Shown: positions 36,041-44,273 of the stretch, in pieces
How positions within the stretch are numbered: position 1 is the stretch's first letter
Layout of the letters: each line of letters starts with the position of its first letter
NCBI GenBank assembly: GCA_036558905.1
Contig: DATBER010000066.1
Span: 1-64,000 of the forward strand
DNA: 64,000 bases
Source: DASXRA01 sp036558905
Lineage (GTDB): Bacteria; Actinomycetota; Actinomycetes; Mycobacteriales; Jatrophihabitantaceae
Direction of reading: 5' to 3'
The notes under the pieces: model-generated
Told to the model about the DNA's origin: nothing
What the model saw: the letters and a program-made list of their open reading frames with translations, nothing else
The model's database searches: none
Program-made: the position numbers and the translations under genes

Positions 36041-36760
36041 TCACCAGCGGCCGAGGCGGACCGACAGCGCGGCCACGGCGGCGGCCCCGGCGGTCGAGGT
36101 GCGCAGCACCGGATCGCCCAGCCGGACGGCACGCCCCCCGGCGGCGGTGAGCGCGGCCAGCTCGTCGTCGGACACACCGCCCTCGGGGCCGACCACCAGC
36201 ACGATCTCGCCGGTGCTCGGCAGCCTCACTGCGGACAGGGGCTCGGTGGCCGTCTCGTGCAGCACCAGCAGGGTGGCCGCGCGGGCGGTCAGGTCGGCGG
36301 TGCGGGCCAGCTCGGCCACGCGTGGCACCCAGGCCCGGCGACTCTGCTTGGCCGCCTCGGCCGCCGCCCGCTGCCACTTCGCCCGGGCCTTGACGCCCCG
36401 CTCGCCGGTCCACTGCACGATCGCGCGCGCGGCGGCCCACGGCACGATCTCGTCCACGCCCACCTCGGTCAGCAGCTCGACGGCCAGTTCGGCCCGCTCG
36501 CCCTTGGGCAGTGCCTGGGCGACGACGATGCGCGGATCGGGATGGGGAACGGTACGGCGGCCGGTCACGCGCAGGGTCAGCGAATCGGGGCCCGCCGCGT
36601 CGACCACGCACTCGGCCAGGGCGCCGCGACCGTCGCCGACCAGCACTGTCTCCCCGGTGCCGATGCGACGGACGAGGGCCGCGTGCCGGCCCTCGGCGCC
36701 GTCGAGGAGGATGACGTCGCCCGCCGGCAGCTGATCGACGAAGAACAGGCCGGGCGTCAT
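36041..36760 (-). CDS. rsmE: 16S rRNA (uracil1498-N3)-methyltransferase
   Basis: 239-residue SPOUT methyltransferase with the PUA-like N-terminus (GLFFVDQLPAGDVILLDGAEGRHA) and the knotted SAM site (LVVGPEGGVSDDEL, LGDPVLRTSTAG). It methylates U1498 at the decoding site. ATG overlaps the dnaJ stop (ATGA). In most actinobacteria phoH and ybeY follow; here the next gene is the convergent sigma/membrane pair, 3 bp away, so the normal string is broken at this point. Confidence 0.95.
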   Translation of the reverse strand: MTPGLFFVDQLPAGDVILLDGAEGRHAALVRRIGTGETVLVGDGRGALAECVVDAAGPDSLTLRVTGRRTVPHPDPRIVVAQALPKGERAELAVELLTEVGVDEIVPWAAARAIVQWTGERGVKARAKWQRAAAEAAKQSRRAWVPRVAELARTADLTARAATLLVLHETATEPLSAVRLPSTGEIVLVVGPEGGVSDDELAALTAAGGRAVRLGDPVLRTSTAGAAAVAALSVRLGRW

Positions 36761-37902
36761 CGCCCGCCGAACGCGTCCCGCATCTTGCTGAACAGTCCCG
36801 GCTTGGTGGTGGTGACGGCGACTTCCTCGTTGCGCAGCGCGGCGAACTCACGCAGCAACCGCTCCTGGGCCTCGTCCAGCCGGGTCGGCGTCAACACCTC
36901 GACGTGCACGTGCAGATCGCCGCGGGCGCTGCTGCGCAACCGCGGCACGCCCTTGCCGCGCAGGGTCAGCACCGCGCCGTTCTGGGTACCGGCGCGGATA
37001 TCGAGCTTCTCGTCGCCGTCCAGGGTGGGCAGTACCAGGTCGGTGCCCAGCGCCGCGGCGGTCATCGGCAACGTGATCCGGCAGTGCAGGTCGGCGCCGT
37101 CGCGGGTGAACGTGTCGTGCTGCTGCTCGGCCACCTCGATGTACAGGTCGCCTGCGGGTCCGCCACCCGGGCCGACCTCGCCCTGACCGGACAGCCGGAT
37201 GCGCATGCCGTCCTCGATGCCGGCCGGCACGTCGACGGTGATCGTGCGCCGGGCCCGGACCCGGCCCTCGGTGCCGCACGTCGGGCAGGGCGACGGGATC
37301 TGCTGGCCGGTGCCGGCGCACGAGTGGCAGGCCCGGGTCGTCATGACCTGGCCGAGGAACGAGCGCTGCACCGACTGGATCTCGCCGGCCCCGTTGCAGG
37401 TCTGGCAGGTTCGCGGCGACGTGCCGGGCGCGCAGCCGCTGCCCTGGCAGGTCTGGCACACGACCGCCGTCTCGACGCTGATCTCGCGGCGCACCCCGAA
37501 CGCGGCCTCGGCCAGGGTGAGGTCCATCCGCAGCAGCGCGTCGGCGCCGGGCCGGACCCGGCTACGCGGACCGCGGGCACTGCCGCCGGCGGCGCCGCCG
37601 AAGAACGCCTCGAACACGTCGCCGAAGCCGCCGAACCCGGCGAACGGGTTGCTGGCCGTGCCCTGCCCGCCACCCGGCGCGAGCGGGTCGCCGCCCAGGT
37701 CGACGATGCGCCGCTTCTCCGGGTCGGAGAGCACCTCGTAGGCGGCCGTGACCTCCTTGAACCGTTCCTGCTCGGCCGGGTCGGGGTTCACGTCCGGGTG
37801 CAGCTCACGGGCGAGCTTGCGGTAGGCCCGCTTGATCTCCTCACCCGTGGCGTCCCGGCGTACGCCGAGCAGCGCGTAATAATCGCGGACGGTTTCGGCC
37901 AC
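36757..37902 (-). CDS. dnaJ: chaperone DnaJ (DnaJ2 type)
   Basis: 381 residues: J domain with HPD (residues ~2–67), a Gly/Ala-rich region, a zinc domain of four CxxCxGxG-type repeats (CQTCQGSG, CQTCNGAG, CHSCAGTG, CPTCGTEG) and two beta C-terminal domains. It presents clients to DnaK. It is the hrcA-linked DnaJ of actinobacteria. It follows hrcA by 57 bp and overlaps rsmE. Confidence 0.96.
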   Translation of the reverse strand: MAETVRDYYALLGVRRDATGEEIKRAYRKLARELHPDVNPDPAEQERFKEVTAAYEVLSDPEKRRIVDLGGDPLAPGGGQGTASNPFAGFGGFGDVFEAFFGGAAGGSARGPRSRVRPGADALLRMDLTLAEAAFGVRREISVETAVVCQTCQGSGCAPGTSPRTCQTCNGAGEIQSVQRSFLGQVMTTRACHSCAGTGQQIPSPCPTCGTEGRVRARRTITVDVPAGIEDGMRIRLSGQGEVGPGGGPAGDLYIEVAEQQHDTFTRDGADLHCRITLPMTAAALGTDLVLPTLDGDEKLDIRAGTQNGAVLTLRGKGVPRLRSSARGDLHVHVEVLTPTRLDEAQERLLREFAALRNEEVAVTTTKPGLFSKMRDAFGGR

Positions 37903-37959
37903 GGGCGGTTCCTTCTATGCGTATTGGCAATCACGGGCGTCGAGTGCCAGTGTACGGAG

Positions 37960-38979
37960 TTATGCGTCGGCGATGAGTTCGCCGACGTAGCGGGCGACGG
38001 CGGCCACCCGGGCCATGGTGTGCCCGTAGTCCATCCGCCGGGGACCCAGCACCCCGACCGCGCCCAGGGCCGATCCCCCGACGCCGTACCGGCTCGTGAC
38101 CACCGACGTGGACTGCAGGCCCTCGTGCGGGTTCTCGTTGCCGATGCGCACCACGATCTGGCTGGAATGCACGGACTGGTCGAGCAGGCGCAGCAGCACG
38201 ACCTGCTCCTCCAGCGCCTCGAGCACCGGCCGGATCGCCGGGAAGTCAAGGGCGTGCTCGGTCAGGTTGGCCGTGCCGCCCAGCACGATCCGGTCGCTGT
38301 GCTTCTCGACCAGCGTCTCGAGCAGCACCGAGCTGAGCGTGACGACCAGGCCACGCAGCTCGGGCGCTACCGTCTGCGGCAGATCGCTCACGATCTGCGG
38401 CGCCTCGGCCAGCAGCCGCTCGCGCAGCCGGCCGTTGAGCGTGCTGCGCAGCTCGGCGACCGCGTCCGCACTGACCGAGCCGGGCAGTTCGACCACCCGC
38501 TGCTCGACCCGGCCGGTGTCGGTGATCAGCACCAGCATCAGCCGGGACGGGTTCAGCGCGACCAGTTCCAGGTGCCGCACCCGGCTACGCGACAGCGACG
38601 GGTACTGCACGACCGCGACGTTGCGGGTCAGCTGGGCCAGGCTGCGTACCGCCCGGTGCAGCACGTCGTCGAGATCTACGGCGTTGTCGAGGAACGTCTC
38701 GATGGCCCGCCGCTCGGCCACCGACAGCGGCTTCACCGAAGTCAGCCGGTCGACGAACACCCGGTAGCCCGCATCGGTGGGAATGCGCCCCGCGCTGGTG
38801 TGCGGCTGGGCGATCAGCCCCTCTTCCTCGAGCGCGGCCATGTCGTTACGGATCGTTGCCGGTGAAACGCCCAGATGGTGCCGATCGGCCAAGGCCTTGC
38901 TGCCCACCGGCTCGCTGGTCGCGATGAAGTCCTCGACGATGGCACGCAATACCTCCAGCTTGCGTTCGTCGACGTTCAC
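37960..38979 (-). CDS. hrcA: heat-inducible transcription repressor HrcA
   Basis: 339 residues. The winged helix (LRAIVEDFIATSEPVGSKALADRHHLGVSPATIRNDMAALEEEGLI) and the GAF-like and dimer domains are intact. It represses groE-type operons by binding CIRCE elements. GTG 38979 is chosen: GGAGG is 5–6 nt upstream and the HTH follows at once; the open frame upstream is not conserved in character. No CIRCE inverted repeat is seen before this gene, so it is probably not autoregulated through CIRCE. Confidence 0.95.
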   Translation of the reverse strand: MNVDERKLEVLRAIVEDFIATSEPVGSKALADRHHLGVSPATIRNDMAALEEEGLIAQPHTSAGRIPTDAGYRVFVDRLTSVKPLSVAERRAIETFLDNAVDLDDVLHRAVRSLAQLTRNVAVVQYPSLSRSRVRHLELVALNPSRLMLVLITDTGRVEQRVVELPGSVSADAVAELRSTLNGRLRERLLAEAPQIVSDLPQTVAPELRGLVVTLSSVLLETLVEKHSDRIVLGGTANLTEHALDFPAIRPVLEALEEQVVLLRLLDQSVHSSQIVVRIGNENPHEGLQSTSVVTSRYGVGGSALGAVGVLGPRRMDYGHTMARVAAVARYVGELIADA

Positions 38980-39123
38980 TTCACCCTCCGTCCGGCCACC
39001 TTCCAAGCTTAGAGTGCGGTCGGAGGCTGCCGCCCGTTGCGAGCGGTGATGCGGGCGGCGTCCGGCCGGGCGTGTGTGGAGAGCGATCCGCCGGCGCCAA
39101 CTGCCGCCGACGACGACAACGCC

Positions 39124-39164
39124 GTCCGGGCCTCGTCCGGGCCTCGTCCGGGCCTCGTCCGGGC
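39124..39164. repeat. 11-bp tandem repeat, 3.7 copies
   Basis: GTCCGGGCCTC occurs three times in direct succession (39124–39156) plus a partial GTCCGGGC. It lies in the 298-bp gap between the divergent hrcA and the small conserved gene at 39278. No other feature was recognised in that gap. A copy-number-variable spacer is the simplest reading. Confidence 0.85.
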
Positions 39165-39277
39165 ACTGCGCAGCCGGGCCGCGGAGTCCGACCGCGCTGT
39201 CCGAGGCTGCGCGGGGAGTCCGCACGATACGCTGACGGGCGCACCGTGATATTTCGCAGTATCTCTGGGCGGGGAAA

Positions 39278-39607
39278 GTGATCTTCAAGGCGGTAAGCAG
39301 TGGGCGGCCGTACCCGGACCACGGCCTGTCCACCCGCGACTGGGCCAGCGTGCCGCCGCGCTCCATCCGTCTCGACCAGCTGATCACCACCAAGCGCGAG
39401 CTGGCCCTGGACAAGCTCCTCGACGAGGACTCGACGTTCTTCGGCGACCTGTTCCCGCACGCCGTCCAGTGGCAGGGCGACATCTACCTCGAGGACGGCC
39501 TGCACCGGGCCCTGCGCGCGGCCCTGCAGCAGCGCACCGTGCTGCACGTGCGGGTGCTCGACCTGGACCAGCTCAGTCCCATGCGCACCGCCACCCCGGC
39601 CGAGTAG
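39278..39607 (+). CDS. conserved small actinobacterial protein (VapB-annotated family)
   Basis: 109 residues: IFKAVSSGRPYPDHGLSTRDW, PRSIRLDQLITTKRELALDKLL, FFGDLFPHAVQWQGDIYLEDGLHRALRAALQQRTVLHVRVLDLD. I recall close relatives carrying the automatic label VapB-type antitoxin, but no PIN toxin is adjacent. The LEDGLHRA segment resembles the DGxHR turn of ParB/sulfiredoxin-fold proteins. It probably has a housekeeping role since it is widespread. GTG 39278 is preceded by GGGGAAA. It ends 21 bp before 61-bp repeat copy B. Confidence 0.75.
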   Translation: MIFKAVSSGRPYPDHGLSTRDWASVPPRSIRLDQLITTKRELALDKLLDEDSTFFGDLFPHAVQWQGDIYLEDGLHRALRAALQQRTVLHVRVLDLDQLSPMRTATPAE

Positions 39608-39628
39608 CGAGTCGGCGGCCGGTTTCGC

Positions 39629-39689
39629 CGCTTCCCCTCCACTCCGACCAAGAATCGTCCCGTATCTCCGTCAGACGGGAGGGGAAGCG
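39629..39689. repeat. 61-bp hairpin repeat, copy B
   Basis: Arms at 39629–39640 and 39678–39689 are identical to those of the other copies, with a 19-nt loop beginning AAGAATCG. It lies 21 bp after the preceding plus-strand stop. Its right arm encodes the last residues (ASPPV) and stop of the minus-strand AbiEi/DUF559 gene. Confidence 0.9.
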
Positions 39690-40720
39690 AGATACCGGCG
39701 GACCCGGGCGGCCAGTTCGTCCGCGTTCGGCCGGACGTCGGCCCAGATCGCCCGGACCACGCGGTAGCCGAGCCGCTCGAGGCGATGCTGCCGGCGTTTC
39801 TCCCGCCACAGCTCGGAGTCCGTGTATTTGACCTTGCCGTCCGCCTCGAGCACGACCCGCTGTTCGCGCCAGAGCATGTCGACCCGGCACCACCAGCCGT
39901 CGGCCGGATCGACGATGCGCACTTGAAGTTCAGGCTCGGGCAGCCCGGCATCGAGCAGGCCGAGCCGGGTCAGCGATTCCAGTGGCGACTCGGCGAGCGG
40001 TGACGCCGAACCCGCTACGTCGCGCGCGGCCCGAGCGCCTGGCCAGCCGGCACATCGGCGCGCGGCGTCGACCAGTGCCGGCGCGGTGACCAGTCGCTCG
40101 CGCAGGGCCGCATCGGCAGCGACGAGTCCGGCCGCTCGATCCGATCGCGCCAGATCGGTGATCGTTCGCGTGACGGTGGTGACCGGCACCCCATACCACG
40201 CGACCACCTCGTCCTCGTCGAGCGCGGCGCCCCGAATCAGGGCAGCCCGTCGGGTCCCGAGCGCGACTCGTACGAGCGTCGTCAGCTCCGGCCTCCCGGG
40301 GCGTATGACCACCGGCAACCCGTGCAGCACCGCAGCGCTGCGGTGACTGACCACCTGCCCAGCCCGAGAGAATGCCGCGGCGGTGGCGGCGACGGCCAGG
40401 TCGGTGTCGCGGCTCGGCGGGATGAGCGCGACGACGCCCCGACCGGCGACACTCCAGATGCGCCGACGGACCCGGCGTCGCGCCACGGCGTCGGGCAGAC
40501 CGCACGCGCGTAGCTGGACGCGGCTGACCACAAAGCCTTGTCGCAGCGCGCGCTCGACGACTGCCCCCATCGGCGGACACGCCCGAGCAGCGGTCAGCTC
40601 CTGGGCGCGCGCCGCCCACGCCGCCTGCCAGCTGGCCGCCGGCCCGACGACCGCACCAGTACGGGCCGATAGCACGACGTGGTCGAGGTACCAGTCCGGA
40701 TCGGGCAGCGCGGAACTCAT
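39671..40720 (-). CDS. AbiEi-like winged-helix / DUF559 (Vsr-like nuclease fold) protein
   Basis: 349 residues. The middle region (QGFVVSRVQLRACGLPDAVARRRVRRRIWSVAGRGVVALIPP then SHRSAAVLHGLP) matches the N-terminal winged helix of AbiEi antitoxins. The C-terminus (CRVDMLWREQRVVLEADGKVKYTDS…KRRQHRLERLGYRVVRAIW) matches DUF559/Vsr endonucleases, with Asp, Glu-x-Asp-x-Lys in the expected places. Such proteins are frequent and multicopy in actinobacteria with no known role. No toxin gene is adjacent. It is flanked by 61-bp repeats in direct orientation, and copy B forms its C-terminus. Confidence 0.8.
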   Translation of the reverse strand: MSSALPDPDWYLDHVVLSARTGAVVGPAASWQAAWAARAQELTAARACPPMGAVVERALRQGFVVSRVQLRACGLPDAVARRRVRRRIWSVAGRGVVALIPPSRDTDLAVAATAAAFSRAGQVVSHRSAAVLHGLPVVIRPGRPELTTLVRVALGTRRAALIRGAALDEDEVVAWYGVPVTTVTRTITDLARSDRAAGLVAADAALRERLVTAPALVDAARRCAGWPGARAARDVAGSASPLAESPLESLTRLGLLDAGLPEPELQVRIVDPADGWWCRVDMLWREQRVVLEADGKVKYTDSELWREKRRQHRLERLGYRVVRAIWADVRPNADELAARVRRYLASPPV

Positions 40721-40774
40721 CCGGTGATCGTGGCCGAGTCGCGGACGTCGCGGCGTTGTCCGTCCACAGGCGCC

Positions 40775-40835
40775 CGCTTCCCCTCCCTTCCGACCGAGAA
40801 TCGTCCCGGATCTTGGTCAGACGGGAGGGGAAGCG
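40775..40835. repeat. 61-bp hairpin repeat, copy C
   Basis: Arms at 40775–40786 and 40824–40835; the internal sequence is near-identical to copy B (GAATCGTCCCG shared) and the 3' flank GGGACAG is shared with copy D. It lies 39 bp past the hemW stop and 54 bp before the AbiEi/DUF559 start. Confidence 0.9.
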
Positions 40836-40874
40836 GGACAGTCAGCCGCCGCGACGTCAGCTGACCCCGGACGG

Positions 40875-42095
40875 CTAACTGAGCAGGTCGCGAACCACGG
40901 CGTCGGCCAGCAGCCGGCCGCGCCGGGTCAGCAGGACCCGCCCGGCGGTGAACGCGTCCGAATCGACCAGCCCCCAGGTCACCAGCTGCGGCACCTTGGC
41001 GTGCGCCTCGCGGGGCACCTCGAGCATCGACAGCCCCTCACGCAGCCGGATGCCGAGCATGATCCGCTCCATCAGCCGGGCCCGGTCATCGAGCTGCTCG
41101 CGCCCGGCGGCCGGGCTGCGTCCCGATTCGAGCATCGACGCGTACCGGACCGGATGCTTGACGTTCCACCAGCGCACGCCGCCCACGTGGCTGTGCGCGC
41201 CCGGGCCCACCCCCCACCAGTTGCCGCCGCGCCAGTACAGCTCGTTGTGCCGGCATCGCGCTTGCGGCGACTTCGCCCAGTTCGACACCTCGTACCACTC
41301 GAACTCGGCCCGGCTGAGCGCCTCGTCGGCCTGGGTGTAACGGTCGGCCAGCACGTCGTCGTCCGGCGCCGGTACCACCCCCTGCGCGACCTGCCGGGCC
41401 AGCGCCGTGCCCTGCTCGACCACCAGGGCGTACGCGCTGATGTGATCGGGCTGGGCCGCAATCGCCGCGTCCAGCGAGGCCTGCCAATCGGCCTCCGTCT
41501 CGTAGGGCGCACCGTAGATGAGATCGAGGTTGACGTGTTCGAATCCGGCGGCCCGCGCCTCGGCCACCGCCTCTTCGGGACGCCCCGGGCGGTGCCGGCG
41601 GTCGAGTACCTCCAGCACGCGGGGCACCGCCGACTGCATGCCGATCGACACCCGGGTGAAGCCGGCCGCCCGCAGCCGCTCGAAGTAGGCCGGTGTGACC
41701 GACTCGGGGTTGGCCTCGGTGGTGATCTCGGCGCCGTCCTCGAGTCCGAACACGTCAGCGACCTCGCGGACGATCACCCCCAGGTGCTCAGCCGGCAGCA
41801 ACGTGGGCGTGCCGCCGCCGAAGAAGATCGTCGAGACGGGCGGGACGCCGCGGCGCAGCACGTCCCGCGCCAGGCGCAGCTCCATGATCACCGTGTCTGC
41901 GTACCCGCCGCGGCTCACGCTCGGGCCGAGCTCGGCGGCGGTGTAGGTGTTGAAGTCGCAGTAGCCGCATCGGGCAGCGCAGAACGGCACGTGGACGTAG
42001 ACGCCGAACGGGTGCTCGGTCAGCTCGTCCAGCGCGGAGTGGGGCAGCCGGCCGTCCGGCGGTGCGGGATCACCGGCGGGTAACGCAGAGGGCAC
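40875..42095 (-). CDS. hemW: radical SAM haem chaperone HemW
   Basis: 406 residues. The 4Fe-4S/SAM motif is C39-x3-C43-x2-C46 followed by Phe48; the fourth Cys of true HemN is absent, which marks HemW, a protein that binds haem and hands it to respiratory enzymes rather than oxidising coproporphyrinogen. GGGTPTLL and the HemN C-terminal region (MERIMLGIRLREGL) are present. GTG start. It lies in the expected lepA–hemW–hrcA order, but separated from both by inserted genes. Confidence 0.93.
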   Translation of the reverse strand: MPSALPAGDPAPPDGRLPHSALDELTEHPFGVYVHVPFCAARCGYCDFNTYTAAELGPSVSRGGYADTVIMELRLARDVLRRGVPPVSTIFFGGGTPTLLPAEHLGVIVREVADVFGLEDGAEITTEANPESVTPAYFERLRAAGFTRVSIGMQSAVPRVLEVLDRRHRPGRPEEAVAEARAAGFEHVNLDLIYGAPYETEADWQASLDAAIAAQPDHISAYALVVEQGTALARQVAQGVVPAPDDDVLADRYTQADEALSRAEFEWYEVSNWAKSPQARCRHNELYWRGGNWWGVGPGAHSHVGGVRWWNVKHPVRYASMLESGRSPAAGREQLDDRARLMERIMLGIRLREGLSMLEVPREAHAKVPQLVTWGLVDSDAFTAGRVLLTRRGRLLADAVVRDLLS

Positions 42096-42109
42096 CCATC
42101 CAGTGTTAA

Positions 42110-42388
42110 TCAGCCGTGGGTGCAGCCGGGGTAGCGACCCACGGTGACCGGGCGATCGGTGTCCGCGGTATCTGTCACAGCGATGTCGAGCGCCTCGGCC
42201 ACCGAGACGGGCAGATCGGCCGGCACGCGCAGCCGCACCGGCCCCGGCGGCAGCCAGGACAGGTCGCGAAGCACGTCGATCAGGGCGTCCAGGTTCGGGG
42301 CGGCCCAGTCCGGCGCCTCGACGGCGACGTAGATCGCCCGGATCGCATCCGGCTTCGTCGCTGCCGGGGCGACGTCGCGCGTGGTCAT
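42110..42388 (-). CDS. barstar-family ribonuclease inhibitor
   Basis: 92 residues. The segment APNLDALIDVLRDL matches barstar helix 2; Asp34 and Asp38 correspond to barstar Asp35 and Asp39, which plug the RNase active site. A short beta strand follows (VRLRVPADL). It starts inside the stop of the secreted RNase gene (ATGA), so the inhibitor is made with its enzyme and protects the cytoplasm. Confidence 0.85.
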   Translation of the reverse strand: MTTRDVAPAATKPDAIRAIYVAVEAPDWAAPNLDALIDVLRDLSWLPPGPVRLRVPADLPVSVAEALDIAVTDTADTDRPVTVGRYPGCTHG

Positions 42389-42798
42389 CGCGTCACGTCC
42401 ACCCGTTGGAACGACTCGTAGTGGTCGGACGTGTAGTAGAACTCGCCGTTCTTGCCCGCGATGATCCGGCGGGCCCCGCGGTCGGACGAGCCGGGTGTGG
42501 CGACCGTGTACTCGTGGTAGTAGCCGCCCGGTTCCGACGGCAGCCGGTGCTCGGCGTTGTTGAAGACCTCGCCGTCCTGCCGGTACGGGAACGGCCCGCC
42601 GGCCTGGATGAGGTGCACGGTGTCGGCCGCCTGTGCCGGCAACGCCGAGAGCGCGACGGTGCCGCTGCGCAGCCCGGTGTGGTGGTCGTCGCCACGGGCC
42701 GCGTTGATCGCGTAGCCGATCGCGACCGCGGCGACCAGGGCGATCAGCGCGACTTGCGGGCGGCGCAGGCGACGGAGCCGGCGCAGGCGGGACGGCAC
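42385..42798 (-). CDS. secreted guanyl-specific ribonuclease (RNase Sa type)
   Basis: 137 residues: a basic N-terminus (RLRRLRRLRR), a signal/anchor helix (VALIALVAAVAIGYA) and a mature domain aligning along its length with RNase Sa (LSALPAQAADT, GGPFPYRQDGEVF, YYHEYTV, YYTSDHYESF). The catalytic Glu96, Arg111 and His126 match Glu54, Arg69 and His85 of RNase Sa. The two Cys that form the single RNase Sa disulfide are missing. GTG start 7 nt after TAGAGT. Paired with a barstar gene. Confidence 0.9.
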   Translation of the reverse strand: MPSRLRRLRRLRRPQVALIALVAAVAIGYAINAARGDDHHTGLRSGTVALSALPAQAADTVHLIQAGGPFPYRQDGEVFNNAEHRLPSEPGGYYHEYTVATPGSSDRGARRIIAGKNGEFYYTSDHYESFQRVDVTR

Positions 42799-42824
42799 AT
42801 AGGAGACTCTAGTTAGATCGCCTC
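42799..42824. promoter_or_regulatory. divergent leaderless promoters of RNase and dienelactone hydrolase genes
   Basis: Only 26 bp separate the two start codons. On the plus strand TTAGAT (42813–42818) is 6 nt before ATG 42825; on the minus strand TAGAGT (42806–42811) is 7 nt before GTG 42798. The two boxes are back-to-back, so polymerases would compete. Confidence 0.5.
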
Positions 42825-43562
42825 ATGAGCTCTCTCATCGCGCAGACGATCACCATCACCGGCCACGGCGGCGACGAGATCGAGGCCTACGAGGCTCGCC
42901 CGGCCAGCGGCCACCGTCGGGGTGGCATGGTGGTCATCCACCACCTGCCCGGCTACGACCGCGCGACCAAGGAGATCGTGCGTCGATTCGCCGAAATGGG
43001 TTACGACGCCGTGTGTCCCAACCTGTTCCACCGCGAGGCTCCCGGCGCCGCCCCGGACGACGCGGCGGCGGCCGCCCGGGCCAAGGGTGGGCCGCCCGAC
43101 GAGCGGGTGGTCGGCGACGTCGCCGCGGCGGCAGCCCACCTGCGCGCGCTGGACAGCTCCAACGGCAAGGTCGGCGTGATCGGCTTCTGCTCGGGTGGCC
43201 GGCAAACGGTGCTCGTGGCGTGCAGCACGCCGGTCGACGCCGCGATCGACTGCTACGGCGCTTACGTCATCGGCGACGCCCCGGCCGAGTCCCCGGTCAG
43301 GATGACCAACCTCGAGGCGCTGCTGCCGAACCTGGGGTGCCCGCTGCTCGGCCTGTTCGGCAAGGACGACAAGCGCCCGTCACCGGGCGACGTCGAACGG
43401 CTCGCCGAGATCCTGACCGCGAACGGTAAGGACTTCGAGTTCCACAGCTACGACGGCGCCGGCCACGCGTTCTTCGCCGTCGACCGCCCGGCCTATCGCG
43501 TCGAGGCCGCCGTCGACGGCTGGGAGAAGATCACCGACTTCCTGAACCGTCGCCTGCACTGA
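42825..43562 (+). CDS. dienelactone hydrolase family protein
   Basis: 245-residue alpha/beta hydrolase with a Cys nucleophile at 122 (GVIGFCSGGRQ), and Asp and His in LFGKDDKRPSPGDV and YDGAGHAFF. Family members open dienelactones in aromatic degradation or act on other lactones/esters. There is no aromatic catabolic cluster nearby. DUF6295 follows 8 bp later with a good ribosome site, so the two are co-transcribed. Confidence 0.9.
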   Translation: MSSLIAQTITITGHGGDEIEAYEARPASGHRRGGMVVIHHLPGYDRATKEIVRRFAEMGYDAVCPNLFHREAPGAAPDDAAAAARAKGGPPDERVVGDVAAAAAHLRALDSSNGKVGVIGFCSGGRQTVLVACSTPVDAAIDCYGAYVIGDAPAESPVRMTNLEALLPNLGCPLLGLFGKDDKRPSPGDVERLAEILTANGKDFEFHSYDGAGHAFFAVDRPAYRVEAAVDGWEKITDFLNRRLH

Positions 43563-43570
43563 GGAGCGCC

Positions 43571-43834
43571 ATGTGCACCTACATCACCGAGACGATCGGC
43601 ATCGCGGGTAGCGGCAAGGGCCCCGACGGCTGGTTCCGAGTGACCGACGCCACCGTGTACTTCGACCACCCCGTTCACGCGATGGCCGACCACACGCTCA
43701 ACATCAACTTCGCCAATCCGGCGAAGGGTCCCGCCTCGCGGGTGGCCGTCGAGCTCACCGCCGAGTCGGCCCGCGCGCTCGTGGCCGCGATCCAGTCGAC
43801 GCTGGACGCGGTCCCGGCTGATCTGACGACGTAG
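43571..43834 (+). CDS. DUF6295 family protein
   Basis: 87 residues beginning MCTYITETIGIAGSGKG, with VYFDHPVHAMADHTLNINFANP and RVAVELTAESARALVAAI. It matches DUF6295, small cytosolic proteins conserved next to dienelactone-hydrolase-like genes. The Cys2 and two conserved His are the visible candidate functional residues. GAGGAG lies 4 nt before the ATG. Function unknown. Confidence 0.8.
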   Translation: MCTYITETIGIAGSGKGPDGWFRVTDATVYFDHPVHAMADHTLNINFANPAKGPASRVAVELTAESARALVAAIQSTLDAVPADLTT

Positions 43835-43837
43835 CGG

Positions 43838-44260
43838 CTACGGCTTCGGTCCGGCGATGTTCACCAGCCAGGTGATGCCGAACCGGTCGACGCACATGCC
43901 GAACGTGTCGCCCCAGGGCGCTTCGTCCAGCGGCATGGTGACCGTGCCGCCGTCGGACAGCTTGTCCCAGTAGCCGCGCAGCTCGGCCTCGTCGGCCGAC
44001 TCGCCACTGAGCGAGATGGAGAAGTTGGTGCCGGGCGTGTACTCCATGCGGTTCGGCGTGTCCGACGCCATCAGGGTCAGCCCGCCCGGAACCTCCAGCG
44101 CGGAATGCATGATCTTGTCCTGCTCGGCCGGGTCGTCGCTGGCCCCGAACTCGGCGAATGTGCTGGTGGACAGCTCGCCGCCGAACACGGAGTGGTAGAA
44201 CTCCATCGCCGAGCGGGCGTTGTCGCGGAAGCTCAGGTACGGATTCAACTGGACGCTCAC
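43838..44260 (-). CDS. PhnB-like VOC-family protein
   Basis: 140 residues, NPYLSFRDNARSAMEFYHSVFGGEL…MASDTPNRMEYTPGTNFSISLSGES…APWGDTFGMCVDRFGITWLVNI. This is the PhnB/3-demethylubiquinone-like branch of the VOC superfamily; these small proteins often lack clear metal sites. GTG 44260 with GGGGGACC upstream. It is convergent with DUF6295 (3 bp apart) and follows another VOC gene by 13 bp. Confidence 0.85.
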   Translation of the reverse strand: MSVQLNPYLSFRDNARSAMEFYHSVFGGELSTSTFAEFGASDDPAEQDKIMHSALEVPGGLTLMASDTPNRMEYTPGTNFSISLSGESADEAELRGYWDKLSDGGTVTMPLDEAPWGDTFGMCVDRFGITWLVNIAGPKP

Positions 44261-44273
44261 GGGTGGTCCCCCT

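Noticed and set aside
39124..39164. Possible CRISPR
   Set aside because: Units are 11 bp, contiguous, without spacers; no cas genes.
38980..39277. CIRCE element before hrcA
   Set aside because: Only a lone GAGTGC half near 39012 is present; the TTAGCACTC-9-GAGTGCTAA repeat is absent.
40875..42095. Coproporphyrinogen III dehydrogenase HemN
   Set aside because: The fourth Cys after CxxxCxxC is Phe, which marks HemW.
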